64,000 bases of DNA. Source: Takakia lepidozioides. Taxonomy: Eukaryota; Streptophyta; Takakiopsida; Takakiales; Takakiaceae. This document shows, one piece after another, positions 53,003 to 63,109 of this stretch. How positions within the stretch are numbered: the stretch's first letter is position 1; each line of letters begins with the position of its first letter. The stretch is taken from contig CM060734.1 of NCBI GenBank assembly GCA_030704615.1, positions 30,398,042-30,462,041 on the forward strand, in the 5' to 3' direction. The position numbers and the translations under genes are program-made. The notes below the pieces were generated by a model that did not search any database, was not told the origin of the DNA, and saw only the letters and a list, made by a program, of their open reading frames with translations.

Positions 53003-53850
53003 GTATGGAACACCTTTTGTGGCCAAGCTTTTGCCGAATTGAAGCAGCAGATGGCGGAAGCTCCTGTCCTGAAAATCCCGGAGTTCGACCACCCATTTGA
53101 GATTCATACGGATGCGTCGGACTTCGCACTCATGCAGGATGGACCTCCAGTGGCTTATGAAAGTAAGAAACTGAATGAAGTGGAGCGACGGTGGCCAACG
53201 CACGAGAAAGAGATGAAGGCTATGGTGCATTGCCTTTAGCTTTGGCGCCACTATATTGGTTCCAACCCGGTGAAGATGTTCACGGACAATGTCACGGTGA
53301 AGTTATTTTGGCCACGCAGCTAAGTTGTCCCCAAAACAACTTAGGTGGCAAGATACTTTGGCGGTGTTCGACGTGGATATCCAGTACAAACCGGGATGGG
53401 ACAATGTGGTGGCCGATGCTTTAAGTAGAAAGCTGCAGCTCATGTTAATATACAAGGGCGAGACGACGCTCCAGAGGAAGATCCGGAAGGCTTACCGGAA
53501 GGATGAGATGGCGAAGTCCGTGATGCGGGACTTGAGGATGGGGGTTAAATCACAGTTCCACTTGCAAAATGGACTGCTCCGGTATAAGCAAAAACGTCTC
53601 TACGTGCCGAAGGGAGGGATCAGAGATAGTCTCTTGAGAGAATGTCATGATGGCCCGCTTGCGGGCGACGGTGGAGCCAAGCGCACTGCGGCACTCTTGA
53701 AAAAAGGTATTTCTGGCCCAAACTGAGGGAGGAGGCCGAGGAGTATGTCAAGACATGCACCACATCCAACAAAAACCGGAGCGAGTACAAAAAGCAAGCG
53801 GGGCTGTTACAACCCTTGCCGATTCCAGAGGGGTCTTGGGAAAGTGTCTC
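53003..53850 (+). pseudogene. RNase H and integrase zinc-binding remnant of the second gypsy family
   Basis: RNase H pieces appear in shifting frames (EFDHPFEIHTDASDFAL, KMFTDN-type sequence, PGWDNVVADALSR at about 53395). Integrase starts at about 53500; its HHCC motif is degraded (HDGPLAGDGGAKRT lacks the second His; CTTS lacks the last Cys). The sequence ends abruptly after LPIPEGSWESVS. Confidence 0.8.
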
Positions 53851-53852
53851 GA

Positions 53853-54046
53853 GCGTGTGAGCTGACAGGTACGGCCCACGTGGTACAGCCCGGGAACCCC
53901 GCTCCGGCAGCCTCGTCGGCGAGCTAGACGCCCCATGTCAAACCCCACCCCCCATCCGCCCCTCCGCCCGCTGCCCCGCCCGGGACCCCTGACCCCCGCC
54001 CCACTTCTGGCCACACGGCGCCCACACCACCGCCCGATCTCCAGCC
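53853..54046. repeat. Left terminal inverted repeat
   Basis: Pairs with 58362-58518 in inverted orientation over at least 150 bp. It is interrupted on its inner side by the gypsy insertion, right after GGGCGGTGGT-type sequence (rc) and CTCCAGC. Confidence 0.8.
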
Positions 54047-54494
54047 TGTCGTGCGCATACATATCGCTACACAACTACATCGCTATCCAAAACCACACAA
54101 CACATGTGCACACCACACACTAGTATACCAATAGTCCACCACTAGTCCAGCCACTAGTCCAACCACTAGGCTACAACTAGTCAGTCACTAGGCTGCCACT
54201 ATGTTGCCCACTATGGCAGTCACTAGTCCACACAATCGCCCCCCTAGCTGGTGCTTAGGTCCCTCTAAGTCCAGGTAGCCACAAGATGTGATAGTGACCA
54301 TAGCCTCACTATGTCCTCCACCACTATCCCTACTACACTCAAACTCGATAGATCAAGAGGCCGGGTGCAAGAGTTGCGCCATCGTTAGTCGCCGTCTTGC
54401 AACCTGTGAACTTGAGCTTGGGATCTCATGTATTGACTCCTATGAGCTTGGCCTCCCATGTCTTGTTAGCTGCCTCCAGTCATGTCCATTGCCA

Positions 54495-54640
54495 CTATCC
54501 CAAGCAATGTGGACACAACCAATCTCCGTCAGGAACCTTCTCAAGAGGTGGTGTCAAGCATCCCATATGCCAACCCCTTGAGCATCGATCACACACTAGC
54601 ATGGTGGCTGCCTCTTTGGCAGACCCACAGAGCATGCACC
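54495..54640 (-). CDS. PHD finger, intact ligand set (copy 3)
   Basis: All eight zinc ligands are present: CMLC, CDRC, the His of RGWH, the Cys of MGC, and CPHC after GDWL, in Cys4-His-Cys3 order, with the PPLEKVPDGDW stretch typical of canonical PHD fingers. Known PHD fingers bind the H3 N-terminus, some recognising H3K4me3, others unmodified K4. Which state this one would read cannot be told here. It ends six bases after the last Cys at a TAG, so it is the extreme C-terminus of pol. The integrase tail upstream is one frame off in this copy but in frame in copy 2. Confidence 0.88.
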
Positions 54641-54714
54641 TCAAACCTATAGGTACCACTGCCAAGTTTGGGTCAACTCTGCCATCGACATTGGGAAGGT
54701 GATATGGCGCACAA

Positions 54715-56230
54715 TTACGCACATGGTCCTTCCAAGTCATGCCATCCCGACCCTCCAAGATCAGGACCCCTGAGGGCAACACCTCTCGAACCCTCAGAAA
54801 TAACACGCCCTGTAGTAACATCCAGAGTCGTAGGAGCAGTCTGCTGCAAATAAACATAGTCACCAGGGCTAAACCTCCGAACCCCAGGACGATATCCTCC
54901 ACCACGTATAGTGGTTAACCTCAACGTATCACGGTGTTGTGCAATGGCAAGGTTCTCAAAAGCCATGGGCATGACTTTCTTGAACAACTCTGCACGTTGA
55001 TCACATGCACGTACCCACACGTCCGGATCGTCAAGGTTAAGGACTTGAGCAGTGTCCCTACGAATGGCTGCAGGCAAATCCGGCTCTCGGCCAAAGAGAA
55101 AGAAATATGGTGAGAAGGAGGCAAGTGATGCTTGTTTGCTGAACCTGTAGCCCATGGCTAACCAAGGACCTGAAGATCCCAATCTCCTAGGTGTCCCTTC
55201 TGCAAGCCATACTTGCGCAAACCCCTCTTTACCGTCTGAACAACTCTCTCTGCTAAGCCATCGGCCTCAGGATGATCCCGAGAAGTGGTGCGGTGGTCTA
55301 TCAAGGCTTTATCACACAAAGCCTGAAACTCCCCCAAAAACTCTCTCCCTTGGTCCGTGAGTACCTCAGCTAGAGCACCAAATCGGCTAAGCACATGATC
55401 CAAGAATGCATACGCAGCCCCCTCACTAGCCTTGTCAGGCAATGGAACCAACTCAATCCACTTGGAGAAGTGCTCCACCATCACCAACACATATCTGTGG
55501 TGGCGCATAGTCAGTGGCAACGGTCCTGCGAAGTCAAGACTCTACCTGTAGCCCAATCCATGATTGGTAAAAGATGCAACTGTGGTGTAGGGGTGTTGAA
55601 TGAAGCACGCACCCTGTCACACACCATGCACCTAGCCACGAACTGTTGCACCTCTATATGCATACCACGCCACCAATACTGCCCTTGTAGTAAACTGTGA
55701 GTGCGTCGCACTCCAAAATGCCCCAACTCCTCCTGGGCATGCTGCACTAACCGTGCACGCTGTGTGGGATGAGGCACAATCCTCACCCGACCATCCTCCC
55801 ACACTCGAAGTAAGTGTATCCCCTCCCACTTGAACCTCTTGGCTCGTTGCAGGATCCGATCCCTCTCCCTGGAAGTCACAGTGGCTGCCGTGTCTCCCGT
55901 GCGGAGGTAGTCCAACACAGCCGAATCCTCATGTATATCTCTGGCACCACCTGGCTCATCACTAGCCTCAGGGTCCTCAGACACTCCATCTACAGTCATC
56001 CCTGTTGTAGGTCCAACCTGACCTCCCGATGCCAAGATACACAAAAATGCAGATGCGTGCCATCCCGACACCATCTCCTCGTCCGTCTCACCGTGCCACC
56101 AAGCTCCAGTGTCATCCTGCTGGCTCATGCATGGATTGCGACTCAATCCATCCGCATCCCGATTGACCAAACCCGGTCGATGCACAACCTGAAAAGTCAT
56201 ACTCCTGGAGTATGAGTGCCCACCGTGCAA
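54715..56230 (-). pseudogene. Integrase of copy 3
   Basis: The zinc-binding HHCC region (GHFGVRRTHSLLQGQYWW, then QQFVARCMVCDRV) is at about 55600-55760. The catalytic core runs 55520-55158 (VLVMVEHFSKWIELVPL, VLTDQGREFLGEF, DHPEADGLAERVVQTVKRGL) with Asp and Glu of the DDE triad visible, then 55182-54715 (MGYRFSKQASLASFSPYFFL, GVRRFSPGDYVYLQQTAP). Small frameshifts separate the blocks (near 55515, 55170 and 54790). Integrase inserts the cDNA copy into host chromatin. It keeps the third catalytic residue that copy 2 has lost. Confidence 0.85.
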
Positions 56231-56307
56231 GCTTCCCCGTAAGCTTGTCTGACTCCATCAACCACTTGAGTGGTTGGTGATCCGTGACAAAGGGTGAAAA
56301 AGATTGC

Positions 56308-56807
56308 NNNNNNNNNNNNNNNNNNNNNNNNNNNNNNNNNNNNNNNNNNNNNNNNNNNNNNNNNNNNNNNNNNNNNNNNNNNNNNNNNNNNNNNNNNNNN
56401 NNNNNNNNNNNNNNNNNNNNNNNNNNNNNNNNNNNNNNNNNNNNNNNNNNNNNNNNNNNNNNNNNNNNNNNNNNNNNNNNNNNNNNNNNNNNNNNNNNNN
56501 NNNNNNNNNNNNNNNNNNNNNNNNNNNNNNNNNNNNNNNNNNNNNNNNNNNNNNNNNNNNNNNNNNNNNNNNNNNNNNNNNNNNNNNNNNNNNNNNNNNN
56601 NNNNNNNNNNNNNNNNNNNNNNNNNNNNNNNNNNNNNNNNNNNNNNNNNNNNNNNNNNNNNNNNNNNNNNNNNNNNNNNNNNNNNNNNNNNNNNNNNNNN
56701 NNNNNNNNNNNNNNNNNNNNNNNNNNNNNNNNNNNNNNNNNNNNNNNNNNNNNNNNNNNNNNNNNNNNNNNNNNNNNNNNNNNNNNNNNNNNNNNNNNNN
56801 NNNNNNN
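56308..56807. other. Assembly gap, exactly 500 N
   Basis: A round-number run of N is usually a placeholder of unknown length. It separates RNase H of copy 3 from the Mutator transposase remnant, so the 5' part of copy 3 (RT, DNMT, protease, gag) and the rest of the transposase may be missing here. Confidence 0.98.
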
Positions 56808-57428
56808 GTCAGATGTGTGCATGGAATTGTGCGTCCTTCCGTAGTGATGAAGCCATCTCCTCCAACCGTTTGGCCCGTGAAGGTGGGAACACATCTCAGC
56901 TTTCAGGAGATTGAAATGCTGGAGGAGGCAGGTTTTTCCCTTGCGAGACAACCCCAACTCCATGCATGTGCTACTACTCCTGCGTCCTCCCGGGTCCCCC
57001 CGGCAAATCCTGACTTGTGGCCAACCAAACGAGATGGAAAGCTCGTTCGGCGTTTCCCTCCAACCGCTGAACACTTTGGCAAAGTGGAGTCCGCAAGAAT
57101 GCTCCAAGCTCGTGTCGGAAGCACCACGGAAGTACCCGATCCAGGATATGGTCGGGTATTCACAATCATCACTTCCACATCTGCTGTTCATGACAGGACC
57201 TACGACATCACGGTTTCCAATTTCCCCAATTGCACATGTCCTGATTTTGTGAATATGCTATCAACCAGTTTGGGCAAGAGAGGTAAATTCATACCCTGCA
57301 AACATTTGTATTTCATATTTTTGAGGAGGATGGTTTGCGATCCCAAACGTGACAACTTCATTCACCAGGCCACTATGAGTTTCAACGAGGTCGATACTCT
57401 TTTGCAGCGGGATACAACACATGGGTAG
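56808..57428 (+). pseudogene. SWIM zinc-finger transposase remnant (Mutator/FAR1-like)
   Basis: After the gap an open frame of about 205 residues ends at TAG (57426-57428). Its C-terminal half has a SWIM domain: ITVSNFPNCTCPDFVNM followed by GKFIPCKHLYFIFLRRM, the CxC...CxH pattern used for DNA binding by Mutator-like transposases. The N-terminus and DDE core would lie in or beyond the gap. A domesticated SWIM host gene is an alternative, but the flanking inverted repeats favour a transposon. Confidence 0.65.
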
Positions 57429-57879
57429 CATGAACTATGTAATGTGGTATGTGGATGACCATGATTTGAAATGTGTAATTCACATCAATTCGTCGGCTGT
57501 GCAATGATATGGCCTCCAACTATACGGAGTGAGGTCTGAGTGACAACTTTTAGGTAGTGCACATTTGTCATTGCACCGTTCGAAGTCTACATGTCTTGCT
57601 GTCGCTATGCACTACAATCATCTTTTGAAGATGATCATAACTCTCATTGTTATTTGAGGAGGGAGGAAGTCTTCTCGTGGCAGCCTTTATGGCGCACACT
57701 TTGTGAGGATATTTTGTCGTCTTCGTAATTGTAAAAGTGAAACAAGCATTTGTAATTGAACAATGTTGGATGCTGCAATTGTAGGCCTCAACGCTCGTCT
57801 TGATTCTATTTAGGCAAGATTCCCTGCATTAATTCCACGGTAATGGGACCATCCACGGTTATAGGCGGCGCATGTTAAT

Positions 57880-58080
57880 GCTGACGTGGCAGTTGACGGA
57901 CAGTGCCACGTCATCATTTACCGCCACATCAGCATGCTGACATGACGCTCATGCCACGTCAGCGTGTGTGCAGGCTCACGCCACGTCAGCTGGCGTGAGC
58001 GTACGCTCACGCCACGTCACTCCTGCGTGAGCGTACGCTCGCGCGCTCACGTGCAACGCTCACGCCATTGCGTCGTTGCG
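57880..58080. repeat. Subterminal array of CACGTCA and GCGTGAGCGTACGC palindromes
   Basis: At least six copies of CCACGTCA/TGACGTGG-type motifs are mixed with two long palindromes centred on GAGCGTACGCTC (a perfect 22-bp palindrome at 57992-58013, a variant at about 58024-58045). It lies inside the right terminal inverted repeat of the Mutator-like element. Confidence 0.8.
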
Positions 58081-58361
58081 CGTCGTGGATCGGAGGAGGG
58101 GATCGACGTCGGGGGAACGCCACGTGACGATGGACGCGTCATGGGGCCTTCATTCGGCTGTCATCCATCCCTTGCGCGGGAGGATGGCAGGGTGAGGGCC
58201 GGATGACCCACATCATCCACTTAATTGAGGTTGGATGGATGGGGAGGGGATCGATGGTTCGGGGGAGCGCCACGTGGCTGAAGATGGGGGGTGCGGGATC
58301 ACTCCGGCACTGGACGGGGGATCAACCCAGTGAGGGGATCCACAGCGGGGTGCCGCCATGT

Positions 58362-58518
58362 GGCTGGAGATCGGGCGGTGGTGGGGGACACCGCGTGGCC
58401 CGCGGTGGTCGGAGAGGGGTGGGGATAATTTGACATGGGGCGTCCAGCTCGCCGACGAGGCTGCCGGAGCGGTTCCCGGCTGTACCTTGGGGGCCGTACC
58501 TGTCAGCTCACACGCTTG
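58362..58518. repeat. Right terminal inverted repeat
   Basis: Reverse complement of 53853-54046 with a few indels. Outer end ...GTACCTGTCAGCTCACACGC. Confidence 0.8.
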
Positions 58519-58784
58519 CAATAAAATCAAGCCACATCCATATTGGGACCGGAGTGCCATCACCTTACCACTCGGCTACTCACCCATGCTTGGCATCCTC
58601 TGCATACAAAAGTATTCAACAGTGTAAGTTAAGAGGGGATGGGGAGGATTGCACAGGGCCGCCTGAGGATCCGATGCTGCCCTATCAAAGTACCGTCAGA
58701 TCGCACACTTGTAGTAAGTTGGTACATTATTCTTATTGTTTTCCGCAATGACCTATCAAATGCAAGTATTAGGGAAGGGTCGTT

Positions 58785-58851
58785 CCCAAGGCCCTTCCTG
58801 AATTTGAGAGCCCAAGTTCTGGGTGCTCGAAAATTCAGGAAGGGCCTTGGG
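58785..58851. other. Perfect 21-bp inverted repeat (hairpin)
   Basis: 58785-58805 is exactly complementary in inverted order to 58831-58851, with a 25-base loop. The stem could form in RNA from either strand. Nothing else identifies it. Confidence 0.7.
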
Positions 58852-58859
58852 CCAGGGAG

Positions 58860-61800
58860 GTTCCTTGAATTACAAAGAAAAAAATTTGACATTGTTTTAC
58901 GTGAACCATATTCATCCACAATCCGGGTAATCTCTGGTAATGGATGACACAAGGGATTCATCCATAATCGTACTGGAGCCGTTCGATAGATATGCAGCGT
59001 TCGTGGAAAGATGTTGGCCGTCCAAACTAGGGCACGGGCAATCGAGGGCATTCTATTCGTCCTCGAGCGAGGTACAAAGGCTCACGCATCACCCAGGCAG
59101 ACCATACTCGCCTTGTCAAGACAGCAGCTGCGATTGTTTGCTCGATTTCATAACGTTCTTTGGTGCGTTGATGTGGAAGTTGGTGAGGAAAGGCTCACGT
59201 GATCGGAAAGACGAGTGGAGAGTTTGTGGAAACAGCTGATCTATGTTAGATCGCCGATAGAGAACGGCCAGGGCCGGATGGTGTAGAGGACAGAGTTTTC
59301 ATGGTGTTGCAGCTTCGGGTAGGATCCACAGTGGTTGGAAGTGTATATGGTTTGTGGTTTCCTATGAATGTTAGGTTTTTTTGGGTGACATTTCGCCACT
59401 GTTTGTTTTCTTGATGTTGTAGTGTAGTTATATTTAATCTTGCGCGGGGTGGAGGTGTTTGTGTATTCGTTGCTCCGCGTGTATGAGTTCTCGTATTGCT
59501 TATGTGCCAACTGGTGCGGCGGTGTGGTAGGTTCTGCTTTTGTTTGGATCCTTTTGTTTCCCCTAACCATTTTTGTGCTTCCTGGAATATTTGGTGCATG
59601 CTAGCAGTTGTTATTGAAGTCCGTTGGTTTCCTTCTTTGGCCGAAACTCTTAGTTGTATTTGAAAATCGTGATCAGTTGTAGTTCAACTCTTTAATTGCA
59701 AGACTTTGCTCTATGCGGTCTTCGAAGGTCTTGCGCTAAATACATACGAATAAGGAAACTCCCTGCGTGGTGAAGGGATTCTTCATCCACTCATGCAGTG
59801 TATTGTCTGTGGGAGCTGGATGGCCGTACTTTACGTGTGAGGTAATATTTAGTTGTTTGGAGATTTCTTAGGTTGTTAGCTTTCATAGGATTTACCCTGC
59901 TTGGCAGAGCACGAGAGTGGCCAGGCTTGAAACACCATGGCAATGACTCCTGACTGCTTTAAAGTGGGGCTACAGAAATGTGAACCTCTCCGTGCCCATG
60001 CCAATGTGCTTGGCAAAAGGGTCTCGAATGGGTTGCAACAGAAATGTGAGGAACATTTTCAATCATATGCAAAATACATACATCAAACATGCTCAAAATA
60101 TGATTTCGATAGGCTCGAACCACTTCCGGGTTGTAAGCTTTGTATATCCTTGCATTGTCTTCTCTTATTGGGAAGACTGAAGTAATTCCGTTGGAGAGGG
60201 TGTCATTGTACGTGGGCAAGGCCTCGGGTTGACCCTTCCCCTACACAATACAATAGGCTTCTTCATGCATTCAGTGGGACCAGCTAAAATAAAGATCTTT
60301 CAATTGCAGAAAGTGAGATCATCGACCAAATGACAATTATGGCAGAGTGTTTCCAGTACCGTATTCATGTTCACTGTAGCATGGAAGCATGCGAGTATTT
60401 CTTCAACACTTAAAAAGTGTTGAAGAAAATGTGAAAATGTTCGGACTATGTTCCTCCATATTTGATTCCCGCAATTGAGAGAAGGCTCCGTTACATTCTC
60501 ACGAATCGGTGTTGAAACAAAACGAGAGAGCTTGGTTGTCTGTCACCACCCATTCATCAAATTTTATTCAAACTCAAATCCATTCAAATCTAACACTTCA
60601 AAGGACATACTCTTTTGATACAGGCTCTGATCGGAACCGAGTTTCATGCCTCGGCAGTGCCACAACGAATTTACGAAAGGCTTAGCTTGATACAATTAGC
60701 ACAGATTCTAACAAGAGTTACATCCTAAAATAATGAGACAAGTGAAGAAAGACGTACGTATGCTGCCAACGAAGGCGAGCCGTCTAAATGCAGCTCCTAT
60801 CAACACATTCTTGAAGAAGAGTAAGCAGTACAAGAGGCAGGTATTTGACAACGTTGTGGCAGCATCCTCACTACTTCCATTTCCCCCGCACCCTGTGTGG
60901 GACTTTCGGAGGATCAACCACGTAATCTAGTTCGCCTCTCTACCACACTGCGCGCACAAGCTGTTCCACTCCAGCAACAACTGTACAAGGACGTCTTGAG
61001 AGAAAGAACTTCACGTTGGGCCACAGAATGCTGCAACAGATGAGCTTGCTGCTACAAATGGCTGCTTGGGTTGAAAATTTTCTCGTCTTCAATGCTAATG
61101 AGTGCATGGTACCTAGTGATTCACGAAAGAGGGTCTACTTGCATCAATTCATTTGGGTTTCACATAGCCTACAGGATGTGGAAATGTGATTTGATGCGGC
61201 TTGTGATTTGATGTTGGAAGTTCAATTACTTCAGAAGAAGTTTCTTAACAGTCTTCAATGGTGAACCAGCCAATCAACTAAGGTATGGAGAGATTTCATA
61301 AACTGATATCTCTTCATAAGACAATGCCATCATGAATGGTCTTTTAATTGGGATCAATAGTTCACAATGGTATGTACAGGTAAAATGGATCACACAAAGA
61401 CTGTCATTTCAATTTTTTTCCTGCAGGTCTGAGAAAGGAGTGCACATCTTCAAAAGATCATTTCCTTTGGAGATCTCAAGCCCCCAAACTGTCACTGCAA
61501 AAGGAGCATGTGTATTATGGCTGGATGGGAGGGTTCGGAGACAAAATCAGCTTCACCGCTAACAAAGCGAGACCCAAGCTGCTGACTCCAAACATGCACA
61601 CCGCTAGCCCACCGAACCCCCCCAGCTGCCATCCACCAAACACTAATTGATGCTTCAGACATAAGCCTCCCATGTGTCAGAGCTCTTAGCCACAGATAAA
61701 AAAGCAGTACAGTCCTGACAAGCATGTAAATTGCATCCCAGATCTTTGATATGCCTCTACAAAGTGTGTGTAAAATATCATTCTCTGACAATGCGCTTGC

Positions 61801-62690
61801 ACAACTCAAGAATCTTGGGCCCTTCTGCCATAAAGAGGCATTAAGAAGTGCAGGTGGGCTCTGCACCACTGCTCGACTTCTCTCAATCTCTCTCTCATCA
61901 GGGTCGATGGCAACAATGGTATGATGAGCATACCCCATGTCCCATGCATTCTACATGTCGCTAAGCTAAGCCTTAAGTGGAGAGAGGCTACTGACCATTG
62001 TAAGTAAGAGCTGGTTCACTTCGCTGGTGAGTCCAAGTGGTAAATCATGCGCGGCTGGGTGCTTCTGAAGGTGATCATATGCATGCTCTGTTGCTTTCAA
62101 AGCAACCACCGCCCAGCCTCCCCCAAGCACGGCCCCAACTAATGCCTAGTCTCCAGTATACACAACCAGTAAGTAGACGTCAAACAACCTCGGAAAATCA
62201 CGAGATCTTTCAACGGTTATCTGTATTCTTCAAAGCAAGACATACGTCCACCTTTTGGTTGACATTTCCTCTTCACAGACAGGCACTACTTCTTGGACAA
62301 TTTCCAAATCAAATAACGGATACAGACGAAACCTGTTCAAATTTCAACACAAAGCCAAGGGGCGCTTGATCGCCCGTTATAATATCAGAAAAAGCACACG
62401 GATACGTAGTCAGACACTACCTCGGCATCGACTACACGACTGAATTGAATGAGCACAGTAATTGCAGGGGGAATTGTTTCCCAAACCAGTTCTGCCTGGT
62501 GCAATAGCAGGTGAATGATACACGGATTGCGTTGATTCACCCTCTTTGAAAGCTCATAGTGTAGATTTAGACTTCAGCTCATTTCTTAGAAAGAGGACAC
62601 GAGAATCTTCAAATCCAAAGTTTCAGCAGAAACTGAACGGAAAGGTCCCATCGATTTCATCAGTCGAATGGACAACCCATGGGGGTACCT
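58860..62690. other. Region without a recognised gene
   Basis: Several short frames exist on both strands, for example 61492-61938 minus (148 codons: TIVAIDPDEREIERSRAVV at its start) and 60708-60917 minus (a hydrophobic C-terminal stretch). They could be exons of the minus-strand gene starting at 63103, but I see no family resemblance and cannot connect them by splice sites with confidence. Confidence 0.4.
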
Positions 62691-62797
62691 AACCGCAGGG
62701 CTGTTTCCAATCTCTTGGCAGCGTCCAACTGTAGATTTCTGGAACAAAAAACAGGGATCCACAGAAGTTCAGGCCATTCAAATACTACAACATTCAC

Positions 62798-63103
62798 CTG
62801 CACAGGTGTCGCCTTTCGAAACGGGCGGCCACGCCCTCGCCTCCTTTTCGAGACTCCTGGGGTCTCCGAAGATGGAGTCTGGGACTCGGAAGACGAAGGG
62901 TACGGCCCGCGGCTGAACTTGGGCAGCGTGGGTTCCAAAGGGCCATCCAAAACCTCAAAATCCTCCATTACACATATCGGAGAAGATGGTACCGAGCGCT
63001 TTTTGGATGCCTTTTGTTGAATTATGGGTGACAAAGGCCTTGCTGCAGGTCTGGAGGAGAGAGCGGGCGCGTATGTGCATTGGGTCAGCTTGAGGGCCGC
63101 CAT
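62798..63103 (-). CDS. First coding exon of an unrecognised protein, possibly plastid-targeted
   Basis: The ATG at 63103-63101 opens a 102-codon exon ending in phase at a good donor (CAG/GTGAAT, 62798/62797). The N-terminus (MAALKLTQCTYAPALSSRPA, then RPLSPIIQQKASKKR) is rich in Ala/Ser/Arg/Pro and has no acidic residue in the first 40, as in chloroplast transit peptides. It continues with a Ser-rich part and a basic RRRGRGRPFRK run. A small second exon of 45 bp at about 62693-62738 (acceptor TTGTTCCAG, donor GCG/GTTAGG) would stay in frame. Function unknown. Confidence 0.5.
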
Positions 63104-63109
63104 GGCGCC

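Larger units (their letters stand above)
49750..53850 (+). mobile_element. Ty3/gypsy retrotransposon of a second family, 3'-truncated
   Basis: Probable 5' LTR (start undefined, about 49750; end CGCGACA at 50340) with a TATA box, primer binding site, gag, protease, RT, decayed RNase H and the beginning of integrase. It stops at the Mutator-like terminal repeat at about 53853. No 3' LTR is seen. It lacks a DNMT, so it is a useful contrast to the other gypsy family here. Confidence 0.85.
54046..56307 (-). mobile_element. DNMT/PHD gypsy family, copy 3 (RNase H end to 3' end)
   Basis: From high to low coordinates: end of RNase H (LVTDHQ-type, LKWLMESDKLTGKLARW), integrase zinc-binding and catalytic domains, integrase tail, PHD finger, polypurine tract (rc of about 54236-54250) and one CTAGTG-rich terminal module (54240-54046, ends GCGCACGACA). 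The 5' part, where a DNMT would be, is lost in the N gap. This copy has the best preserved integrase and PHD. Confidence 0.88.
53853..58518. mobile_element. Mutator-like element with long terminal inverted repeats, carrying a nested gypsy copy
   Basis: 53853-54046 is the imperfect reverse complement of about 58362-58518. The outer end reads GCGTGTGAGCTGACAGGTAC and inner blocks such as GCTCGCCGACGAGGCTGCC match. Between them lie a nested gypsy copy (54046-56307), the gap, a SWIM-domain transposase remnant and palindromic subterminal repeats. Long inverted repeats plus a SWIM transposase suggest Mutator. I could not find a matching 9-bp target duplication (GTGTCTCGA on the left, TTGCAATAA on the right), so one end may be rearranged. 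Confidence 0.65.

Noticed and set aside
56112-57191. A 359-codon minus frame across the gap
   Set aside because: It joins unrelated sequence on either side of 500 N.
56304-57428. A 374-codon frame across the gap
   Set aside because: Its first half is N. Only the part after 56808 is real sequence.
61492-61938. 148-codon minus frame as a gene
   Set aside because: No family resemblance and no secure splice link to the exon at 62798-63103.
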